Below, piece after piece: positions 35,264 to 42,715 of a stretch of DNA of 45,058 bases. Under the pieces are notes generated by a model. The model was not told the DNA's origin. It saw only the letters and a program-made list of their open reading frames with translations, and searched no databases. Every line of letters begins with the position of its first letter. Positions within the stretch are counted from its first letter, which is position 1. Origin of the DNA: Verrucomicrobiales bacterium (GTDB lineage: Bacteria; Verrucomicrobiota; Verrucomicrobiia; Limisphaerales; CAIMTB01); NCBI GenBank assembly GCA_016795425.1, contig JAEUHG010000292.1, positions 1-45,058 of the forward strand, written 5' to 3'. A program made the position numbers and the translations under genes.

Positions 35264-35581
35264 GGGAATCGGCCACGAGAGACAGGCGCGATGACGCCCT
35301 GCCATTCCGGGAAGCAACGGAGAGTCTGTAGTTGAATCAGGATCCCTCAGCAAGCCCGGCCTCGTCGTGGGATAACAACGCCTTGACCTCGGTCAAGGCA
35401 TCGGGGGAGAGGATGCCAGGGCCGAGCGAGAATTTCCCGGGCGCTCGTGGGACGCCGAGGTCGAGGGCGCAGGCTTTTCTTCCGCATTGCTCCCATCGCC
35501 CTCAAGAGACGATCAGGGCTTCCGCCAGGACTCCGTTCCCACCTGGTCCGGCGCCAGGTTGGTAGATGGGCAAGCCATCCT
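35264..35581. other. Intergenic region upstream of the sigma factor gene
   Basis: This 318-bp gap separates the 3' end of a secreted-protein gene from the sigma factor start. It contains the palindrome at 35381-35398 and no ORF that I would call a gene. Confidence 0.5.
35381..35398. promoter_or_regulatory. FNR-like palindrome or hairpin upstream of the sigma factor gene
   Basis: CCTTGACCTCGGTCAAGG is a perfect dyad around CTCG with core TTGAC-N4-GTCAA, the same form as the site ahead of the multihaem cytochrome gene. It is centred about 126 bp upstream of the sigma factor ATG. One more G-C pair extends each arm, so it could also fold as an RNA hairpin, but no T run follows on either strand. 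Operator or hairpin cannot be decided by eye. Confidence 0.4.
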
Positions 35582-36904
35582 TCACCGCTTGTAAGCCTCG
35601 ACGTGGAGTAGGGTATTGCCAGGGATGTTCATCGGCACCTCCACCGTCGTGGGTGAACCAGAAGTGTTGTCCACAATTACCAGATTGGTCTCCGGCGCAC
35701 CGTTCCATGGCTTGAGGGCGACCTCGACCTCCAGCTTCTGGAAGAACCGGGCCACCTCCACTTGGATGATTCGGAGCGACGGAGAGTCGGTCGGCAGGAG
35801 GATCTCGAGAGGACTGCTGCCCGGGGCGATCGGTCCCTCCGGCGGGAGGGGCTCGGTGCCGTCGGTTTTCGTCACCCGCAGCACGCGCAAGGTCGGCTCC
35901 CAATCGGGTCGGTAGCCAACCACGAAGGAGCCGTTGCTGTACTCGCCAAGGATTTCACTCCTGGAAGGGTTGAATTCCGTGCGATCGTACGTGTCGAATC
36001 GGATGCGCCCCGCGGAGCCGTAATCCGTACCTCCGCCGTACAACCTCAATCCGCCGCCTGCGTCGGCGGTTCCCGTGCCCACAAGCTTCGGAGCCACCAA
36101 CCGGATCGCGCCACCGCTGCCCGAGATGTCGGCATTGACACCGTCGCCTCCCCTGGCCTTGATCGTTCCTTGGAACACGATTTTCGTGTCCGAACAGACC
36201 AGGATGGCTCCGCCTCCCCCGCCGCCGCCGACTCCGCCATTGGCGCCCCCGCCGCCGCCCGATCCCCCCGACAAGGGGATCAGGAGGGGTCCGCCATATA
36301 TTTTGCCATGGTTGGTGGAGACGCTTCTCTTGATGGGCTGGGCGTAGACTCCCGCTCCGGCCGAACTCACATCGGCAAAGTGGCCGGTTCCGGGCCTGCC
36401 ACCGCCGGGCCCCAAGCCACTGCCACCCGGCATCCCCACCGGGCCTGGGTTTCCGCCATCGTACCCACCCGGACCGCCCCGGCCGCCGACGAGCCAAGCC
36501 CATGGCTGCCCCGAAACATCAATCGTCCCATTAATGATCACGTCGCCGGTGGCCAGCAAGTAGACCGGGGTATTCCTGGGGTTGCGTTTGAACGTGAGCG
36601 TTTTGCCCTCATCGATCGTGATCTTGGTGTAGTTGAGTACTCCGTCGGCTGGCAGTTCGATTTCGAGGTTGTCGGTGACGTGGAGTTCTCTATCTGTCCC
36701 GTCACTACCGCCCGGAACGTGGAATCCCTGGCCGTGCAGGCAACCGGCGCCGACGGTCACAGCGATAGCCACCTGAAGCAGGCGCGGTAACCTGGAAAGG
36801 AATCCTCGAGACACACCCCCGCCGTGCCTTGCGGGAGAGTCGCGACGGCGGATTGCAAGCGGCCGAGAGTTCTGGCGAACGTCCTGTCGAATCGGGTTCC
36901 TCAT
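35582..36904 (-). CDS. Exported glycine-rich protein
   Basis: This protein of up to 440 residues has a hydrophobic export segment (LLQVAIAVTVGAGCLHGQ, about residues 43-60). A region beginning DGVLNYTKITIDEGKTLTF and containing VYLLATGDVIINGTIDVSGQ resembles a pattern I recall from verrucomicrobial exported proteins with glycine-rich beta folds. Long Gly-rich tracts (GGRGGPGGYDGG, GGSGGGGGANGGVGGGGGGG) surround AILVCSDTKIVFQGTIKARGG. The C-terminal 120 residues are beta-rich and unassigned. A structural or surface role is likely. The ATG at 36904 gives a long basic N-region; the GTG at 36814 (VSRGFLSRLPRLLQ) would give a more ordinary signal peptide. It lies 13 bp after the gene upstream, probably in one operon. 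Confidence 0.8.
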   Translation of the reverse strand: MRNPIRQDVRQNSRPLAIRRRDSPARHGGGVSRGFLSRLPRLLQVAIAVTVGAGCLHGQGFHVPGGSDGTDRELHVTDNLEIELPADGVLNYTKITIDEGKTLTFKRNPRNTPVYLLATGDVIINGTIDVSGQPWAWLVGGRGGPGGYDGGNPGPVGMPGGSGLGPGGGRPGTGHFADVSSAGAGVYAQPIKRSVSTNHGKIYGGPLLIPLSGGSGGGGGANGGVGGGGGGGAILVCSDTKIVFQGTIKARGGDGVNADISGSGGAIRLVAPKLVGTGTADAGGGLRLYGGGTDYGSAGRIRFDTYDRTEFNPSRSEILGEYSNGSFVVGYRPDWEPTLRVLRVTKTDGTEPLPPEGPIAPGSSPLEILLPTDSPSLRIIQVEVARFFQKLEVEVALKPWNGAPETNLVIVDNTSGSPTTVEVPMNIPGNTLLHVEAYKR

Positions 36905-36917
36905 AAGTGTTGGATCG

Positions 36918-39329
36918 TTAGGGAGTGGTTCGGATGCGATGGGCGGGGACAGCGATGACTGCGCCGGGCGAAAGCCCTTCCGGAAGGTCGGTCACCGGAC
37001 GCAAGAGGATGAATTCCGGCTCGGCGATGACCGCACCCAAGGTCTGTCCTTCCGGTAACTGCACTGTCGGCCGCAAGACGTTGACCGCCGGCTGTGCCAC
37101 CACTGCGGCGAGGAGACTCTCGGGCGGAGGCATTGTGGACGGGCGCAAAACGGTGACGGCCGGACGGGCGTACACGGCAACAGACGGGCGTGAAGCCGCG
37201 CTCGCCGGATCGCTTCCCGCCGTGATCTCCGCCTCGTCGTACCACCCGTCGCCGTCGGAGTCTTCTTCCAGCGGGTTCAGACCGAGTTGAAGCTCCTGGG
37301 CGTTGGGCACACCGTCCCGATCGGAGTCCCCCTGGCCATCGTTCCCACCACCGCCACCGGAGTCGGCCAGCGTTGGATTGGTGCCGAGGAGCAACTCGGC
37401 CGCGTTCCCGATCCCATCTCCGTCGCCATCCTCCAATCCATCGGCCACCTCATCACGGTCGGAATCCGGGGTGTTCGCCAGCAATCCCAGGCTAGGCTCC
37501 AACTCGTCCGGGACGCCATCCTCGTCGTGGTCGACGCCGTCCAGTATCGAGAAGTCGATCTGGGTCACGGCGGTGGAGGCGTTGCCGGCCTGATCCTCGA
37601 TCCCGGGTTCGACGCGCAACCGGCAGCGCCCCGGGGGCATCGGGTTGGCCAGCATGATGGTCACCGTTCGGCCTGCTGCCTCGGGAAGCAGCTCGAAATC
37701 GGTGATGTCGACATCGTCATCCGTATCCAGTCGTCGATCCGGCCCGCCATGGCGCAGTCGGAATCGTGATCGGAGGAGGGAATTGCCTAGCACCGATTCG
37801 CTGAAACAAACCTCGAACGTGAAGGGACGGCCGATCAGGAGTCCGAACTTGAGAACCGGCACGCAGAAGTTCGGCGGCGTGCGGTCCACACGAAGCCGAA
37901 CGGAATGGGTCTCGCTCCAGACCGCGTTGCCGCCCGTATCCGAAACGCGCGCTTGGATCGTCAGCGCGCCAGAACCCAAGTGAGGCGGGGCACGGAAGCG
38001 GTGTTCAAAGGGATAGTTCCCGTCCGCAGCCACCTGGACACCGTCGATGTGAAACTCCACTTCGCGCACTTGCGCGTCGTCCGCGACCTCGGCCCGAATG
38101 AGCAGGGGTTGGCCGCACTCGACGCCTTCGGAAAAGCCTCGAGCGTTCAATCGAATGGTCGGCGGCACTCCGGCCGTGTCGGCTGGCCGAGGCTGCACCA
38201 CCTGCAAGCGACCAGGCCCGCCTGCCACGTAGGCGCGTCCTCCGTAGAACGTCGCCGACTTGGCCCACCACGTGGCGCTCCACGACGTCAGGAACGTGCT
38301 TTGTTGTCCGTCCGCCCCCACGTTCAGGAGCCGAAGGGACTGCCTGAGCCCGAGGGTATCGTCTTCGACGGCGGCCAGTGCCGACCCGGATCCGTCGGCA
38401 ATGACGAATTTCCAATTCGAATAGGGCGAATCGGCCACGGGCAACGCGACCGGATTCAGCGGGTCACCAATATCGAAGCGGTTGTAGCCGTGGCCACAGG
38501 GCGCGAAGATGAACCGAGAGCCGACGAACAGGCGGTTCCCGATCCCGAGTTGCGGCGCGGCCACCGTCCTCGCCACGGATACGCCCAACGGTCCGACCGG
38601 AAGGACAAACAAGGTAGTGCGCCCAATGGCGTAGAGGACTTCGCCTTCGAGCGCGATGTCCCACGCCGGTTCCGACAGTTTGAGGCGCTGCCGAACTCCG
38701 CCCGTCAGGCAATCCACCGCTGCCAGTTCGCCGTTGGCGAACACCACATAGACCACTTCGTCACCGGCGGCCACCGCGCAGGCGCGCAGACCGAACGGGA
38801 GGCGATGACGTACCTCCGGTTGGTGAGGCACGCGCACATCGATCACCACGAGGCCGCCCCAACCTGCCGCCACGGCGAGGTGATCGCCGGCCAGCGCCAG
38901 ACGACATGCCTCACCGGGAATATCCACCTGGGCGAGGATCGCGGGTTCCTGGGCATCCACGGTCCTGAATACCGTCACGCCCCCGACGGCGCCGCTCGCG
39001 GCAAAGGCAAGACCGTTCCGCGCGACGACGTCGACGGTATCGGCGCCGGTCTTGGGGAATCGCCGCACCCGATAGAACCGGGCGTGGACTTCATCGTACG
39101 CCGAGTCATCCACGAGCTCGATCGGACGATCGAGGCCGAGTTGGAGATCTCTAACCCGATGGATCGCGTGGGGAGTGTCGCCCTGGTAAAGAAGATAATA
39201 GGAATCCTCTCGACCCGAGACTTCCAGGCGGGGTCTGCCGTCGCCGCCCAGGCGAACCTTGTCGAGGCGAAACGTCTCGGCGGCGCAAAGCACCAGACAG
39301 GAGAAGACCAACCCCAAGACCACGAGCAT
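36918..39329 (-). CDS. Exported LVIVD/Ig-like/thrombospondin-type-3 repeat protein with C-terminal repeats
   Basis: From the ATG at 39329 this is an 803-residue protein with a signal peptide (MLVVLGLVFSCLVLCAAETF). LVIVD-like propeller repeats follow (DTVDVVARNGLAFAAS, LALAGDHLAVAAGWGGLVVID). Next come Ig-like segments (GVECGQPLLIRAEVADDAQV; a CBM/Big-like FTFEVCFSESVLG). Calcium-binding thrombospondin type 3 repeats come after (DHDEDGVPDELEPSLG, DSDRDGVPNAQELQLGLNP, DSDGDGWYDEAEITAGSDP). The last 90 residues hold three imperfect units built on A(V/E)xxLRP...LPEG...GAVIA. The frame is open to 39551 (TTG), with ATGs at 39497 and 39467 that I consider less likely. A cell-surface role is inferred. 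The glycine-rich gene follows after 13 bp. Confidence 0.82.
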   Translation of the reverse strand: MLVVLGLVFSCLVLCAAETFRLDKVRLGGDGRPRLEVSGREDSYYLLYQGDTPHAIHRVRDLQLGLDRPIELVDDSAYDEVHARFYRVRRFPKTGADTVDVVARNGLAFAASGAVGGVTVFRTVDAQEPAILAQVDIPGEACRLALAGDHLAVAAGWGGLVVIDVRVPHQPEVRHRLPFGLRACAVAAGDEVVYVVFANGELAAVDCLTGGVRQRLKLSEPAWDIALEGEVLYAIGRTTLFVLPVGPLGVSVARTVAAPQLGIGNRLFVGSRFIFAPCGHGYNRFDIGDPLNPVALPVADSPYSNWKFVIADGSGSALAAVEDDTLGLRQSLRLLNVGADGQQSTFLTSWSATWWAKSATFYGGRAYVAGGPGRLQVVQPRPADTAGVPPTIRLNARGFSEGVECGQPLLIRAEVADDAQVREVEFHIDGVQVAADGNYPFEHRFRAPPHLGSGALTIQARVSDTGGNAVWSETHSVRLRVDRTPPNFCVPVLKFGLLIGRPFTFEVCFSESVLGNSLLRSRFRLRHGGPDRRLDTDDDVDITDFELLPEAAGRTVTIMLANPMPPGRCRLRVEPGIEDQAGNASTAVTQIDFSILDGVDHDEDGVPDELEPSLGLLANTPDSDRDEVADGLEDGDGDGIGNAAELLLGTNPTLADSGGGGGNDGQGDSDRDGVPNAQELQLGLNPLEEDSDGDGWYDEAEITAGSDPASAASRPSVAVYARPAVTVLRPSTMPPPESLLAAVVAQPAVNVLRPTVQLPEGQTLGAVIAEPEFILLRPVTDLPEGLSPGAVIAVPAHRIRTTP

Positions 39330-39631
39330 GCTGCGAACGGCCACAACTCGGTGGATAGGAAGCGGCGAGACTTGGAAACGGACCAGGTCCTTGCCATCGC
39401 CTCGGAGGGTGCCACCCGTTCTGAACTGTACGCCGTAGGCACCTCGCACCTCCGCCGCAGAGCCCATCTCGCGCTTGGTCTTGGAAAGAGTTCTCATGAA
39501 ATCCGCGGTTGCCAGAGACGCGGCAGTCGCCGCCACGCCGAATCGATTCAACCGGAGATGCCAACGCCACTGCGGGATCTTTCAGGGATTCTTCCGCCTT
39601 CGAGACACCGACGCGATGGAACGGCGGCCGC

Positions 39632-42097
39632 CTATTGAGGCGGAGTCGATCTGGACAGGCGGTCACGGACCCGGTCCAGCCACGCCTGATAACCGGCGGT
39701 GGCGCGCCATTCGTTATACGGCTGGCCGGGGCCGGTGCGTGCCGGGTCGGCTCCGGCGTGGCTCAGGGCCGAGCCGCCCAGGTCGACCAGAGTTTTCCGT
39801 TCCTTGGGTGACAGGGTGAACGCGGCCGCTTCGACGGCGCGCGAGGGGGTGGAGCCATTCCCACGCGCGCGCAGTCCCAACTCCACCGCCACCGAGTTGG
39901 TCTCGGCGGTGGCGGCGGTGATGTGCCAGTCCTCGTGGCGCGTCACCGCGGGTTCAATGGCGGCGTAGGTATCCAGGTCATAGACGTTCAACCCGCCCTG
40001 CCAGCGTATCAGTTGTCTCACAGGAGAGGCCCTCGCGCGGTAAGTCCAGAGCAAGTGAACCACGGCGAAGACATTCTGGTGGGCGGTCACGAGGACGGGC
40101 TCGCCACTCGGTTCACCCACCAACGAAAGCCACCGGTCTCCCTGGAAGGTGTTCCGTTGAAGCGCCACTTGCGGAACGACCACCGAACGGCCTCCTACCG
40201 AAAGGAAGACGCCCCGCGCGGTACACCCTTCGGACTCGAGGCGGGCGACTTGGCTCCGGGTCTTCGCGGGGCCCGCGACCCATTCCAGGGCGGTGCCCAT
40301 TGGGCTGGAGAACTCGCAGTGGCGCACCAGGAGGTCGGGAACATCGACGAGACGCACACTCTTGGGGCGGCGACGAGGGAAGACGGCAGGGCCTTGAATC
40401 TCGAACCGGCAGTGCACCGCCAGAAAGGGAGCGGCCTCCACCATGATGCCGGCGCTGAGTCCGCCGGGCCCTTCGCCATCAGGGTCAGGCGGGGTGGGGC
40501 GAGTGACGATGGTCAGGCCTTCGAGCACGAGCGGCGCACGAGCAACCAGCACGGCGGCGTTTCGTTCCATCGGGGTGAGGACCGGTTCGAAGCCGGGCGC
40601 GGCGCGCAGGATAAGAGGTTGGTGGAGGTCGAGGACGGTTTCGACGACCTGCAGGCCATCGAAGCGACATTCCACGACCGCCGGGCTGTCGGCTGCGGCG
40701 ATGGCGGCCGCCAGCGTGGCGAAACCTCGCGCGGGTGCGTCACCTGTTGGGGGGACGAAGTAGAGTGCCTGGGGTGGAGAAGCGGGCACCGCCGACGGTT
40801 GGGCCGGCTTGGAAGCGGCGGGGCGTGGCACACGGACAAGGCCCCACGCGAAGACCAACCCCAAGGCAAGGACGAGGATCAGGGTCAAGAGCGGCCCCTG
40901 CGTTGACTTAGGGTGCTTCGCGTGATTCACCGGCGACTGAGGAGTTGGCCGTTGAGTTCCCCCGCCCTGCTGCGTGAGGGCCAGCCCCCGCGCCAACTCG
41001 GCGGCGACCTCTTCGCCGGAAGCCGGCCGGGCAGCGGCGTCCTTGGCCATCAACCGCTGGATCAGGTCGCTCAACCACTTGGGAATGCCCGGATTCCGCG
41101 CCTGGGCCGGGGGCGGAACTTCCGTGCAGACGCGTCGCATGGCCACGAGAGGATTGTCGGCGCGAAACGGAGAAATGCCCGTCGCCATCTCGTAAAGCAC
41201 GCAACCGAGGCCGAAGAGGTCGGACCGTGCATCCACGGCGCCGCCGTCGGCCTGTTCCGGCGACATGTACTCCGGCGTGCCGGCGACATGACCGTCGCGC
41301 GTCATCGAGGCATCATCCATGGCCCGCGCCAGACCGAAATCGGTAATCCTGACGCGTTCGATGGAGTTCTCGAGCAGGATATTGCCCGGCTTCACGTCGC
41401 GATGGATCAGTCCCTGCGCATGCGCCGCCGCCAGTCCGGAAGCGGACTGTGCGCCGATGCGGAGGATCTCTTCGAGAGGCAACGGTCCGGTGGCTTTGAT
41501 CCGGTCGGCGAGGGTCCGGCCCTGCACGAACTGCATGACCAGGTAGGGCAGCCCGGCAGCTTTATCCACGGCGTAGATGGGCACGACATGTTCGTGCACG
41601 ACAGCCGCCGCGGCGCGGGCCTCGCGGATGAATCGGGCGCGGGCCAGGGAGTTGGCGGCGAGGGTGGGCGGGAGCAGCTTGAGTGCAACGATGCGGGCCA
41701 AAGCGGGATCACGTGCCTTGAGGACGATGCCCATACCGCCGACCGCGACTACGGCCAGGACTTGGTAGGGGCCAAACCGGCCCAGCACGCCGGCCTGATC
41801 AGAGGGTTGAAGGAATTCCAGCGGTGGGACCGCCGGGGGCACCGTCTCCGGCGGCGCGCCCTGGGCTTCCAAATCCTGGATGGCTCGTTGCAGCGCGGCG
41901 GACGAGTGATGCGCCGTGGTCCGATGCCGCCGCACCTGCGCCTCCATTCCACTGGAACCGCCCGCCAACCGCTGGAGGCGAACCTGGCAATGGGTACAAT
42001 CCGCCAAGTGCGCGGCCAGTTCGGCCTCCGCGGTGGCAGTTGACTTGGTTTGCAGCGCGGCAACGAGTCGTTCGGTGGATGGGCAATGGGTTGGCAT
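39632..42097 (-). CDS. Serine/threonine protein kinase with periplasmic beta-helix-like C-terminus
   Basis: This 821-residue protein begins with an anti-sigma-like zinc-binding motif (HLADCTHCQ, about residues 30-36). The kinase domain spans about 110-375: loop VAVGGMGIV, K140 in VALKLL, catalytic HRDVKPGN (232-239), DFG 253-255, and GTPEYMSPEQA. One transmembrane helix follows (LLTLILVLALGLVFAWGL). The extracytoplasmic part is beta-rich and begins like a parallel beta-helix (GFATLAAAIAAADSPAVVECRF, LVLEGLTIVTRP). The architecture suits a receptor kinase that could bind and release a partner sigma factor through the N-terminal motif. The sigma factor gene upstream ends 10 bp before the ATG, so they are almost certainly cotranscribed. 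The ligand is unknown. Confidence 0.93.
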   Translation of the reverse strand: MPTHCPSTERLVAALQTKSTATAEAELAAHLADCTHCQVRLQRLAGGSSGMEAQVRRHRTTAHHSSAALQRAIQDLEAQGAPPETVPPAVPPLEFLQPSDQAGVLGRFGPYQVLAVVAVGGMGIVLKARDPALARIVALKLLPPTLAANSLARARFIREARAAAAVVHEHVVPIYAVDKAAGLPYLVMQFVQGRTLADRIKATGPLPLEEILRIGAQSASGLAAAHAQGLIHRDVKPGNILLENSIERVRITDFGLARAMDDASMTRDGHVAGTPEYMSPEQADGGAVDARSDLFGLGCVLYEMATGISPFRADNPLVAMRRVCTEVPPPAQARNPGIPKWLSDLIQRLMAKDAAARPASGEEVAAELARGLALTQQGGGTQRPTPQSPVNHAKHPKSTQGPLLTLILVLALGLVFAWGLVRVPRPAASKPAQPSAVPASPPQALYFVPPTGDAPARGFATLAAAIAAADSPAVVECRFDGLQVVETVLDLHQPLILRAAPGFEPVLTPMERNAAVLVARAPLVLEGLTIVTRPTPPDPDGEGPGGLSAGIMVEAAPFLAVHCRFEIQGPAVFPRRRPKSVRLVDVPDLLVRHCEFSSPMGTALEWVAGPAKTRSQVARLESEGCTARGVFLSVGGRSVVVPQVALQRNTFQGDRWLSLVGEPSGEPVLVTAHQNVFAVVHLLWTYRARASPVRQLIRWQGGLNVYDLDTYAAIEPAVTRHEDWHITAATAETNSVAVELGLRARGNGSTPSRAVEAAAFTLSPKERKTLVDLGGSALSHAGADPARTGPGQPYNEWRATAGYQAWLDRVRDRLSRSTPPQ

Positions 42098-42107
42098 GCC
42101 GATCGAT

Positions 42108-42713
42108 TCAATCCTGCCAATTCGCGATCGATTCCTCGGTGACGGTCTCGATCAACTCCCGCAGCCGGGCAGTGACGCGGCTGCGGGCGATATAGACCGC
42201 CCCGACGGAGATGCCCAACTGCGTGGCCACTTCTTTCACGGAAACGGAGTTCGATGCGGTGCGCCAGAATGCTTCCCACGTGCTGGTCTGAAATTCCCCG
42301 CGAGCCTTGTCCGCCGCCCAGTCAAAGACGCGCTGACGATAGTCATCCTCCCACCGGCCATCCTCGTCGGCGGCCGCCATGGGCTCCAGCAAACGCTCGA
42401 GGGTTTCACCTTCCACCGGTTCGGGAGCGCGCTGGCGACGGGCGATCCATTGACGAACACGGTGCCGCGTCGTTTGGAGCAGCCAGCCGCGAAACTTGCC
42501 GCGGGCGACGTCGTAGTGGAAAGCGGGTAGCTGATGAGAGGCAACGCGCATCACCTCCTGCGCCACATCCGCGGCGTCGGCCTCCTGGAGTCCCAGGCGC
42601 TGGCAGTAACGAAAAATCAGTGGCGTGTAGAGGCGAACGAAGTCGGTCCACGCGTCCGAATCCCGGGTATCGCGCAACCTCAACAACAAGCTGGGCCGGG
42701 TTTGAGGTACCAC
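42108..42713 (-). CDS. ECF-type RNA polymerase sigma factor (kinase-linked)
   Basis: This protein of about 201 residues has the sequence SLLLRLRDTRDSDAWTDFV, then YTPLIFRYCQRLGLQEADAA and DVAQEVMRVASHQLPAFHYD (region 2). Region 4 is SVKEVATQLGISVGAVYIAR. It belongs to the ECF-like sigma factors of planctomycetes and verrucomicrobia that neighbour kinase genes. The start is uncertain: GTG at 42713 or TTG at 42719 would abut or overlap the upstream stop (42716-42718), while the frame's ATG at 42818 lies inside the upstream gene. I chose GTG 42713. The kinase gene follows after 10 bp. Confidence 0.9.
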   Translation of the reverse strand: MVPQTRPSLLLRLRDTRDSDAWTDFVRLYTPLIFRYCQRLGLQEADAADVAQEVMRVASHQLPAFHYDVARGKFRGWLLQTTRHRVRQWIARRQRAPEPVEGETLERLLEPMAAADEDGRWEDDYRQRVFDWAADKARGEFQTSTWEAFWRTASNSVSVKEVATQLGISVGAVYIARSRVTARLRELIETVTEESIANWQD

Positions 42714-42715
42714 GC

